The notes under the pieces are model-generated. The model saw nothing but the letters and a program-made list of their open reading frames with translations, did not search any database and was not told the DNA's origin. DNA of 64,000 bases from Solirubrobacteraceae bacterium. Its GTDB lineage: Bacteria; Actinomycetota; Thermoleophilia; Solirubrobacterales; Solirubrobacteraceae. Numbering within the stretch: the stretch's first letter is position 1; the number at the start of each line of letters is the position of its first letter. Location of the stretch: assembly GCA_031177685.1 (NCBI GenBank), contig JAPSGI010000007.1, positions 124,001-188,000 of the forward strand. The letters are read 5' to 3'. The position numbers and the translations under genes were made by a program. This document shows, in pieces, positions 30,958-37,402 of the stretch.

Positions 30958-33900
30958 ATGGCCTACGTCGAGCTCCACGCCCACTCCGCCTACTCGTTCC
31001 TCGATGGCGCGTCGCTGCCCGAGGAGCTGGCCGCGGCGGCGGTGCAGAAGGGCTACCCGGCGATGGCGCTCGCCGACCACGACGGCGTGTACGGGTCGAT
31101 GGAGTGGGCGGTGGCCGCGGAGGCGCTCGGGCTGCGGGCGATCCACGGCGCGGAGCTGACCCTCGACGACGGCCGCCACGTGACGCTGCTGGTGGAGGAC
31201 GCGCGCGGGTGGGCGAGCCTGTGCCGGCTGATCACGCTCGCCCACGCGCACACGCGGGACGGGCGCGAGGGCGCGCCGGCCACGCCGCCCCACGTCGCGC
31301 TGGAGGCGGTGCTCCTCCACGCCGCCGGACTCGTCTGCCTGACCGGTTGCGCGACGAATGGCGTGGAGGACGAGGCGACCGCGCGGCGGCTGCTGGAGGC
31401 CTTCGGCCGCGACGGGTTGCGCGTCGAGCTGCAGCGCCCGTTCCTCCCGGGCGACCGGGCGCGCAACCGCGTCCGCGCCGCGCTGGCCCGGCGGCTGGGG
31501 GTGCCGGCCGTGGCCACGGGCAACGTCCACGCGCACGTGCGCGCGCGCGCGCCGCTGCAGGATGCGCTCACCGCGGTGCGCCTGCACGAGACGCTGGACG
31601 CCTCAGAGCCGCGCCGGCGCGGAAACTGGTCGCACGTCCTGGCCTCGCCGGCCGCGATGGCCGCCCGCTTCGCGGACCATCCCGACGCCGTGGCCGAGAC
31701 CGAGCGGCTGGCCGAGCGGCTGCGCTTCGACCTGCGCGCCGGCCTGGGGTACCGCTACCCCGGCGCGGAGGACGCCGGCGCGGGCGCGCAGCTGGCCGCC
31801 CGCTGCCGCGACGCGCTGGAGGAGCGCTACGGCGCGGGCCGCGACCACGGCGCCGCCCTCGCGCGCCTGGAGCAGGAGCTGCGCGTGATCGAGAAGCTCG
31901 GCCTGGCCGGCTTCTTCCTGCTGCACCACGACATGGTCGAGCTGGCCCGCGAGGTGGCGGTCGAGGTGCGCGGAGCGGGGAGCGCCCGCGGCGTGCTGCC
32001 GCCGGCGCGCGGGCGCGGCTCCTCGGTCTCCTCGATCGTCTGCTACCTGATCGGCCTCTCGCACGTGGACCCGATCCGCAACGAGCTGTTCCTCGGGCGC
32101 TTCCTCAACGAGGAGCTGACCGCTCTGCCCGACATCGACCTCGACTTCCCGCGCGACATCCGCGAGCGGCTGATCCCCCGCATCCACGAGCGCTACGGGC
32201 GCGACCGCTCGGCGCTGGTGGCCGCCTTCCCCACGTACCGCGCGCGCGGGGCGATCCGGGAGCTGGGCAAGGCGCTGGGGCTGCCGCCCGGCGAGGTGGA
32301 GCGGGTGGCACGCGGCTCGGAGGGCTGGTCGGCGAAGGAGGTGGGCCGCGACGTGGTCGCCGCGCTGGGCGCCGACCGCGCCCGGCACGGGCGCTGGCCG
32401 TGGCTGGTGCGCCTGGCGCACGAGGCGCACGGGCTGCCCCGCCACCTCTCGCAGCACTCGGGCGGGATGATCGTCGCCACCCGCCCGCTGGTCGACTGCT
32501 GCCCGATCGTGCCGGCCGCCATGGAGGGGCGCCAGATCGTCCAATGGGACAAGGACTCCTGCGCCGACGCGGGCTTTTTGAAGATCGACCTGCTGGGCCT
32601 GGGGATGCTCTCGGCGGTCGAGCGCTGCGTGGACACGATCGCGCGCACCCGCGGCGAGCGCATCGACCTCTCGCGGATCCCCTACGACGATCCCGCCACC
32701 TACGACGCGATCCAGCGCGCGGAGACCACCGGCGTGTTCCAGATCGAGAGCCGCGCCCAGATGGCCTCGCTGCTGCGCACCCGCCCGGCCAACCTCGACG
32801 ACATCACGGTCCAGGTGGCGATCGTGCGCCCCGGGCCGATCCAGGGCGGCGCGGTCAACCCCTACATCGAGCGCCGCCAGCGCCTGCGCGCCGACCCGTC
32901 CTACGAGGTCCCCTACGAGCATCCGTCCCTGGAGCCGGTCCTGCGCGACACGCTGGGGACGATCATCTTCCAGGACCAGGTGCTGGAGGTCGCCGCGGCC
33001 TTCGCGGGGTTCTCGGCGGGCGAGGCGGAGAGCCTGCGCCGGGCGATGAGCCGCAAGCGCAGCGAGGCGGCGATCGCCGCCCACCACGAGCGCTTCGTGG
33101 CCGGCGCCGCGGCCACCCACGGCGCCGGCCGTGAGACGGCCGAGCGGGTGTGGTCGATGATCGAGGGCTTCTCGGGCTTCGGGTTTCCCAAGGCCCACGG
33201 CGCCGCGTTCGGCCTGCTGGCCTACCAGTCGACATGGCTGCGCGTCCACCATCCCGCGGAGTTCCTGTGCGCACTGCTCAACGAGCAGCCGATGGGCTTC
33301 TACGTCCCGGACACCCTCGTCCACGAGGCCCAGCGCCGGGGCGTGAAGGTTCTCCCACCCCACATAGAAATCAGCAACGCCGAGTGCGCCACCGAGCAGT
33401 GTGGAGTTGACCGCGACATAGGCGGCAAACTCAACACGGTGGGAGTGCGGATCGGCCTGGGCTACGTCGCCGGGGTGCGCCGGGACGAGGTGGACGCGCT
33501 GGTGGCCGCCCGCGCGGCGCGGGGTGGGCGCTTCGGCTCGCTGGCCGCGCTGGCGGCGAGCGCCGGCGCGGGACGCGCGTCGCTGGAGCGCCTGGCCTGG
33601 GCCGGCGCCTGCGACGGCCTGGCCGGCGGCGACCGCCGCGCCGCCCTGTGGTCGATCGGGGTCACGGCGACCGCCGAGCCGGCAAGGAGCGGCACGCAGC
33701 TGGCGCTGGCGCTCGACACGCCGGCGGCGCCGGACCTCGACCGGCTCACGCCGTGGCAGCGGATGCTGGCCGACTACTCCGCGACGGGCTTGACGACCGC
33801 GGCGCACCCGCTGGAGCTCCTGCGCGACAGCCTGCCGCGCGGGGTCGCGACCTCGCGCGACCTGCGCACGCTTCCCCACCGCCGCCGCGTGCGGGTGGGC

Positions 33901-34263
33901 GGGCTGGTGGTGGCGCGCCAGCGGCCCGGCACGGCCAACGGGATCGTCTTCCTGCTGCTGGAGGACGAGCACGGGACGACCAACCTCATCGTCCCGCCCG
34001 ACGTCTACGAGCGCCACCGCCTCACCGTGCGCACCGAGCCGCTCGTGCTGGCGACCGGGCGCCTCGAGCGCCACCCCGCCGCCGGCGGCGCGATCAACGT
34101 GCTCGTCGACCACCTCGAGCCGATCCACGCCCCCGAGCAGCCGACCGCCGAGGTGCGCGACCTGGAGCGCCCGGCGCAGGAGGCCCGCGGCGGCGAGGAG
34201 GAGGCGGACTTCCGGGCCGTGGCGCCGGCGGTGATGAGCTTCGGGTCCGGCCGCCGCCGCTAG
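30958..34263 (+). CDS. dnaE2: error-prone DNA polymerase III alpha subunit DnaE2
   Basis: Translesion polymerase of the ImuA-ImuB-DnaE2 mutasome, 1101 residues. The PHP domain opens YVELHAHSAYSFLDGASLPEEL. The polymerase core contains RGRGSSVSSIVCYLIGLSHVDP and the catalytic acidic motif PDIDLDFPRDIRERL. A helix-hairpin-helix region and a C-terminal OB fold (VVARQRPGTANGIVFLLLEDEHG) follow. DnaE2 proteins lack the long clamp-binding tail of DnaE1, as here. The ATG at 30958 is right behind a perfect SOS box. imuA and imuB are not in the window. A short stretch near 33361-33440 is unusually AT-rich. Confidence 0.93.
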   Translation: MAYVELHAHSAYSFLDGASLPEELAAAAVQKGYPAMALADHDGVYGSMEWAVAAEALGLRAIHGAELTLDDGRHVTLLVEDARGWASLCRLITLAHAHTRDGREGAPATPPHVALEAVLLHAAGLVCLTGCATNGVEDEATARRLLEAFGRDGLRVELQRPFLPGDRARNRVRAALARRLGVPAVATGNVHAHVRARAPLQDALTAVRLHETLDASEPRRRGNWSHVLASPAAMAARFADHPDAVAETERLAERLRFDLRAGLGYRYPGAEDAGAGAQLAARCRDALEERYGAGRDHGAALARLEQELRVIEKLGLAGFFLLHHDMVELAREVAVEVRGAGSARGVLPPARGRGSSVSSIVCYLIGLSHVDPIRNELFLGRFLNEELTALPDIDLDFPRDIRERLIPRIHERYGRDRSALVAAFPTYRARGAIRELGKALGLPPGEVERVARGSEGWSAKEVGRDVVAALGADRARHGRWPWLVRLAHEAHGLPRHLSQHSGGMIVATRPLVDCCPIVPAAMEGRQIVQWDKDSCADAGFLKIDLLGLGMLSAVERCVDTIARTRGERIDLSRIPYDDPATYDAIQRAETTGVFQIESRAQMASLLRTRPANLDDITVQVAIVRPGPIQGGAVNPYIERRQRLRADPSYEVPYEHPSLEPVLRDTLGTIIFQDQVLEVAAAFAGFSAGEAESLRRAMSRKRSEAAIAAHHERFVAGAAATHGAGRETAERVWSMIEGFSGFGFPKAHGAAFGLLAYQSTWLRVHHPAEFLCALLNEQPMGFYVPDTLVHEAQRRGVKVLPPHIEISNAECATEQCGVDRDIGGKLNTVGVRIGLGYVAGVRRDEVDALVAARAARGGRFGSLAALAASAGAGRASLERLAWAGACDGLAGGDRRAALWSIGVTATAEPARSGTQLALALDTPAAPDLDRLTPWQRMLADYSATGLTTAAHPLELLRDSLPRGVATSRDLRTLPHRRRVRVGGLVVARQRPGTANGIVFLLLEDEHGTTNLIVPPDVYERHRLTVRTEPLVLATGRLERHPAAGGAINVLVDHLEPIHAPEQPTAEVRDLERPAQEARGGEEEADFRAVAPAVMSFGSGRRR

Positions 34264-34901
34264 GTGTCGGCGGCCGCCTCGCCGCGCGCGGCGGCGCGCC
34301 GCTCCAGCAGGCGCGCGACCTCGGAGTCGTCGACCTGCGAGAAGTCCGCGTAGAACTGGCCGACCGCGAAGAACTCGGGCGGCTCCACGACCAGCGGAGC
34401 CACCGCCTCCCAGCGCCCCGACAGCTCGCGCAGGCCGGGCCCCGAGGCCACCGGTACCGCCATCACCACCCGGTCGGCGCCGTGGCGCTCCACCGTCTCC
34501 AGCGCCACCGCCATCGAGCGTCCGGTGGCCAGGCCGTCGTCGACCACGATCGCGGTCCGGCCGGCGATCGCCACGCGCTCGCGCCCGGACCGCAGGGTCC
34601 CGGCCTGCTCGCGCGCCAGCTCCAGCTGCGGCTCGACCAGCTCGCGCGGCACGCCGGGCGGCAATACGACCCCGTCCTCGCTGACCGCTCCCAGCGCGTA
34701 CTCGCGCTGGGCGGGATGGCCGACCTTGCGCACGACCAGGACGTCCAGCGGCGCGTCGAGCGCGTCGGCGACCTCCGCGGCCACCGGAACTCCGCCCCGT
34801 GCCATCCCGAGCACGAGCACCTCGTTCTCCAGGTGAGGCAGCGCCTCGGCGACCCGGCGGCCGGCCTCGGCGCGGTTCGCGAAGGAGCGACCTCGCGCCA
34901 T
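34260..34901 (-). CDS. phosphoribosyltransferase domain protein
   Basis: A 213-residue protein with a PRPP-binding loop, TAIVVDDGLATGRSMAVAL, and an N-terminal hood with LVLGMARGGVPVAAEVADAL and LVVRKVGHPAQREYALGAVSEDG. This is the type often annotated as a predicted phosphoribosyltransferase and sometimes fused to dienelactone hydrolases. Its substrate is unknown. The ATG at 34901 lies 6 nt behind TACGGT. It is convergent with dnaE2 (CTAG overlap) and divergent from a cytochrome c gene across an 18-bp palindrome. Confidence 0.85.
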   Translation of the reverse strand: MARGRSFANRAEAGRRVAEALPHLENEVLVLGMARGGVPVAAEVADALDAPLDVLVVRKVGHPAQREYALGAVSEDGVVLPPGVPRELVEPQLELAREQAGTLRSGRERVAIAGRTAIVVDDGLATGRSMAVALETVERHGADRVVMAVPVASGPGLRELSGRWEAVAPLVVEPPEFFAVGQFYADFSQVDDSEVARLLERRAAARGEAAADT

Positions 34902-34907
34902 GCGCCC

Positions 34908-34952
34908 ACCGTAGCGCGCCCCACGCGCCCCCGGGGGCGCGGCGTGTATGTT
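34908..34952. promoter_or_regulatory. divergent promoter with 18-bp perfect palindrome
   Basis: The minus box TACGGT (34908-34913) serves the phosphoribosyltransferase gene. An 18-bp perfect palindrome, CGCGCCCCC followed by its complement (34924-34941), comes next. A plus-strand TATGTT (34947-34952) lies 12 nt before the cytochrome ATG. The palindrome between the two boxes is a candidate shared operator. Confidence 0.5.
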
Positions 34953-34964
34953 CCCCGGCGCCAG

Positions 34965-35456
34965 ATGGGTGCGCTTCTGTTCATCGGGGCCTGGGTGCTG
35001 CTGGGCGTGGCGGTCTTGTTCATCGCGATGAGCGGCGGTCCGCGCGGTGCCCGCGAGGCGCTCTACAGCCAGCGCAAGGGCCCGCGCCGCGCGACCGCGA
35101 TCGCGGTGACCGTCGTCTTCGCCGTGATGGGGATCGCCGTGCCGGCCGCCGTCATCGCCGGCAACGAGGACGACGACGAGGCCGGCCGCGCGCGCATCGA
35201 ACTGACCGCGAGCCAGGAGCGCGGCCGCGAGCTGTTCGGCGAGGTCTGCCAGCAGTGCCACACGCTGGCGGCGGCCAACGCCGTGGGTCGGGTGGGCACG
35301 AACCTCGACACGCTCAAGCCGCCCAAGTCGCTCGTGCTCGACGCGATCCTCAAGGGGCGCGTGCGCGGCGCGGGGACGATGCCGGCCGGCCTCTACACGG
35401 GCAAGGACGCCGAGGACGTGGCGGACTTCGTGGCCGCCGTGGCCGGCCGCCAGTAG
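34965..35456 (+). CDS. membrane-anchored c-type cytochrome
   Basis: A 163-residue protein with two N-terminal membrane helices (LLFIGAWVLLGVAVLFIAM and ATAIAVTVVFAVMGIAVPAAVIAG), an acidic linker and a class I cytochrome c domain. Haem attachment is CQQCH; the Met axial ligand is probably in GAGTMPAGLYTGKDAEDV. It would carry electrons on the outer face of the membrane. The stop overlaps the GTG of the next gene (TAGTG). No oxidase or bc complex genes lie in the window. Confidence 0.85.
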   Translation: MGALLFIGAWVLLGVAVLFIAMSGGPRGAREALYSQRKGPRRATAIAVTVVFAVMGIAVPAAVIAGNEDDDEAGRARIELTASQERGRELFGEVCQQCHTLAAANAVGRVGTNLDTLKPPKSLVLDAILKGRVRGAGTMPAGLYTGKDAEDVADFVAAVAGRQ

Positions 35457-35797
35457 TGGAGGAAGCCCGCGCACGCGAGCTGCTGGCCCGCGAGCGCGCC
35501 CGCATCGAGCGTGCGCTGGGCGAGCTGCGCGGCAGCAGCGCCGGCGACGAGCTGGCCGACTACGACCAGCACCTGGCCGACGCGGCCAGCGAGCTCTACG
35601 AGTCCGAGCGCGACGCCGGCCTGGCGGAGCAGCTGCGCGAGGAGCTGGCCGCGGTCGAGCGCGCGGAGCGCCGGCTCGCCGAGGGGACGTTCGGGCTCTC
35701 GGTCGAGAGCGGCGCCCCCATCCCCGACGAGCGCCTGGAGGCCATGCCGACCGCCGAGCGCACCGTCGAGGAGCAGTCCCGCCGCGCCCGGCGCTGA
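35456..35797 (+). CDS. DksA/TraR-like coiled-coil protein without zinc cysteines
   Basis: A 113-residue protein. A helical N-terminus (ARELLARERARIERALGELRG) and a second helix (LREELAAVERAERRLAEGTFGLS) lead into GAPIPDERLEAMPTAERTVEEQ, the region after the DksA/TraR zinc finger. The four Cys expected in YGxCxxCG and the partner CxxC are absent, so the finger cannot bind zinc in the usual way. It may act on RNA polymerase through its coiled coil; that is inference. GTG start overlaps the cytochrome stop, so the two are co-translated. Confidence 0.7.
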   Translation: MEEARARELLARERARIERALGELRGSSAGDELADYDQHLADAASELYESERDAGLAEQLREELAAVERAERRLAEGTFGLSVESGAPIPDERLEAMPTAERTVEEQSRRARR

Positions 35798-35879
35798 TCG
35801 CCCCCCGCAAAGTGCGGCAAGAGCTCCGTCCGACGGCTCCATAACACTGCGCGCATCCGTCCCCGGACCGATCCGCTGG

Positions 35880-35885
35880 TAGGAT
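35880..35885 (+). promoter_or_regulatory. -10 box TAGGAT before the riboswitch
   Basis: TAGGAT lies about 8 nt upstream of the first paired segment of the c-di-AMP aptamer, as expected for the promoter of the riboswitch leader. Confidence 0.5.
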
Positions 35886-35892
35886 GCCGCCC

Positions 35893-36016
35893 GCCATACC
35901 GCTGAGTTCCCGCGACCGCTGCGGGAAGCGGGGGACCCACAGTTCGGGGCGAATCGCGCGTTCTGCGCGTAGCGCGGCTCTTTCGGCGCAAGCCCGTCAG
36001 CTAACCCCGTAAGCAC
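35893..36016 (+). ncRNA. c-di-AMP riboswitch (ydaO/yuaA class)
   Basis: The leader carries the conserved blocks of this aptamer in order: CCGCTGAGTTCCC, GCGGGGGACCCA, TTCGGGGCGAATC, a variable GC-rich arm, and CCCGTCAGCTAACCCCGTAAGC. Complementary arms GTTCCCGC/GCGGGAAGC support the first stem. The aptamer ends about 11 nt before the ATG at 36028. There is no room for a separate terminator, so control is probably at translation initiation or by a structure overlapping the aptamer. c-di-AMP ligand binding is established for the class and inferred here. Confidence 0.93.
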
Positions 36017-36027
36017 GAGAAAGAGGA

Positions 36028-36258
36028 ATGAGCAACCGACAGGCACACGCACGCGTGGACGAGGTTCCGCGCCGGACCGTCACGATCACCGGCCGCCCCG
36101 AGCGGGTGGTCCCGCGACACCTGCGCCTGGTGGAGATCGAGCGCCGCCGCCCGCCGCGGACGGCCGTCGAGCGGCTCGGGCCGCGACCGGACCGCATCGC
36201 GCTGTGGGCGGTCTTCATGGCGCTTTTCCTCATCCTCGTGGTCCTTCTCTCCGGCTGA
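36028..36258 (+). CDS. 76-aa membrane protein under c-di-AMP riboswitch control
   Basis: The only gene between the riboswitch and a terminator-like hairpin. The 76-residue protein has a basic cytoplasmic part (VPRRTVTITGRPERVVPRHLRLVEIERRRPP) followed by RLGPRPDRIALW and one C-terminal helix (AVFMALFLILVVLLSG). It is therefore a tail-anchored-like protein. The GAGAAAGAGG stretch before the ATG is a close and weak Shine-Dalgarno sequence. In other actinobacteria this riboswitch class controls cell-wall hydrolases and potassium or osmotic functions. The role of this protein is unknown. Confidence 0.75.
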   Translation: MSNRQAHARVDEVPRRTVTITGRPERVVPRHLRLVEIERRRPPRTAVERLGPRPDRIALWAVFMALFLILVVLLSG

Positions 36259-36263
36259 CCCCG

Positions 36264-36284
36264 GTCCGCGGTCAGGCCGCGGAC
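36264..36284 (+). terminator. hairpin after the riboswitch-controlled gene
   Basis: Perfect 8-bp stem GTCCGCGG/CCGCGGAC with a 5-nt loop, 5 nt after the stop codon. There is no T-tract. It probably ends the riboswitch transcript. Confidence 0.5.
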
Positions 36285-36335
36285 TGAGCCGATGTTTATG
36301 AAGGCCCGTACAAGTGGAGAACAACCCGTAAGCGG

Positions 36336-36381
36336 TATCTCGCGCGAAGTTCGCATTCGAGATATACTTACGGATCGTAAG
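36336..36381 (+). promoter_or_regulatory. AhpD-like/HxlR operon promoter with two palindromic operators
   Basis: A -10 box TATACT (36363-36368) is flanked by two palindromes. The first nests TATCTCG...CGAGATA around GCGAAGTTCGC (36336-36364). The second is CTTACG-GAT-CGTAAG (36367-36381). A further CGTAAG half-site lies at 36327-36332. They are candidate binding sites of the HxlR regulator encoded downstream. Confidence 0.65.
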
Positions 36382-36435
36382 GAGTCTCTCCTCCGAACGC
36401 CTCTCCTCCACTCCCCCTCCCCGAAAGACACGCCC

Positions 36436-37008
36436 ATGCCGAAGACCGAGATGAGCAGGTTCCAGATCCATGACGAGCTGACCGCGCCCGAGGGGTCGGT
36501 TCCCGTCCTCAAGGGCGCTCTGGCCAGCGGCGGCCAGCTCCCGAACTTCCTCGGCGTGCTGGCCGGCTCCCCCGCCGCCCTGCGCGGCTACGCGCGGTTC
36601 CGCTCGGAGCTGCGCCACGGCCAGCTCGACTCCGCCACGGTGGCGCGGATCGCGCTCGCGGTCGCCGAGCACCACGGGTCCCAGCCCGGCATCGCCATCC
36701 ACTCCAGGATGGCGCGCAGCGCCGGCCTGGGCCTCGACGAGGTCGCCCTGGCGCGCGAGTGGGACTCGCGCGACGAGCGCCAGTCCGCGCTGCTGCGCCT
36801 GCTGCGGCCGCTCACCAGCGCGGGTGAGAAGCCGCCCGCGTACCTCCTCGAGGAGGCGCGCGAGGCCGGCTGGTCAGACGAGCAGATCCTCGAGGCCATC
36901 GCGCACCTCTCGCTCGAGACGTTCACCGCCCTGATCAACGTGGCGGGCGACGTCCCCGTCGACGGGTCGGTCGAGGAATCCCGCACTTCGACCCTACGAG
37001 CCGCATAG
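36436..37008 (+). CDS. AhpD-like / carboxymuconolactone decarboxylase fold protein, Cys-less
   Basis: A 190-residue protein with the AhpD fold: LPNFLGVLAGSPAALRGYARF, TVARIALAVAEHHGSQPGIAIHSRMARSAGL and SDEQILEAIAHLSLETFTALINVAG. The catalytic motif of peroxidase members is CxxC followed by H; here both Cys are replaced (GSQPGIAIH) while the His remains. A disulfide peroxidase mechanism is therefore unlikely. The ATG at 36436 matches the family N-terminus. hxlR follows after 6 nt, and the promoter holds two palindromes, so expression is probably regulator-controlled. Confidence 0.8.
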   Translation: MPKTEMSRFQIHDELTAPEGSVPVLKGALASGGQLPNFLGVLAGSPAALRGYARFRSELRHGQLDSATVARIALAVAEHHGSQPGIAIHSRMARSAGLGLDEVALAREWDSRDERQSALLRLLRPLTSAGEKPPAYLLEEAREAGWSDEQILEAIAHLSLETFTALINVAGDVPVDGSVEESRTSTLRAA

Positions 37009-37014
37009 CCGGGC

Positions 37015-37359
37015 ATGTCCGACGAGCCCGCCGCCTGCTGTCCCTACTACCACCAGGCGGTGGAGCTCATCGGCAAGCGCTGGACCGGCGCGATCGTCGT
37101 GGTGCTGCTGGACGGGCCGCTGCGCTTCTCCCAGATCGGCGCGGCCGTCCCGCAGCTCTCGGACCGGCTGCTCTCCGAGCGCATGAAGGAGCTGGAGGCC
37201 CGCGGGCTGGTGGAGCGCAGCGTCGAGGCGGGACCGCCCATCCGCGTGGAGTACGCGCTCACCGACATGGGCCGCCAGCTCGAGCCCGCGCTCACCGAGC
37301 TCAAGGCCTGGGCGCGCCGCTGGCTGGCCTCGGATGCGCGAGCCGCGGCCGCCCGATAG
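37015..37359 (+). CDS. HxlR-family transcriptional regulator
   Basis: A 114-residue winged-helix regulator. The family start CCPYYHQAVELIGKRWTGAIVVVLL is followed by the recognition region LRFSQIGAAVPQLSDRLLSERMKELEARGLVER. HxlR relatives such as HypR and YodB sense electrophiles or oxidants through an N-terminal Cys; here two adjacent Cys (ACCPYY) sit at that place, so redox sensing is a reasonable inference. It lies in an operon with the AhpD-like gene and is the obvious candidate to bind the palindromes upstream. Confidence 0.88.
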   Translation: MSDEPAACCPYYHQAVELIGKRWTGAIVVVLLDGPLRFSQIGAAVPQLSDRLLSERMKELEARGLVERSVEAGPPIRVEYALTDMGRQLEPALTELKAWARRWLASDARAAAAR

Positions 37360-37360
37360 G

Positions 37361-37389
37361 TTGACGCCTTCCTAGAAAGCGAAGAATCG
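37361..37389 (+). promoter_or_regulatory. possible glnA promoter
   Basis: TTGACG (37361-37366) is separated by 17 nt from GAATCG (37384-37389). A GGGAGG Shine-Dalgarno sequence follows before the GTG at 37403. The -10 match is weak. Confidence 0.35.
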
Positions 37390-37402
37390 TCGGGGAGGGC
37401 AA

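Noticed and set aside
29082-33134. 1350-aa plus-strand ORF
   Set aside because: Out-of-frame reading of the flavoprotein and dnaE2 genes, both of which have clear domain support in their own frames.
34260-34901. Xanthine/hypoxanthine phosphoribosyltransferase of purine salvage
   Set aside because: The PRPP loop is present, but the hood region matches the broad family of unassigned phosphoribosyltransferases, so no purine substrate was claimed.
36001-36381. CGTAAG in the riboswitch as an extra HxlR half-site
   Set aside because: The CCCCGTAAGC at the end of the aptamer is a conserved part of the c-di-AMP riboswitch and is explained by it, so it was not counted as a regulator site.
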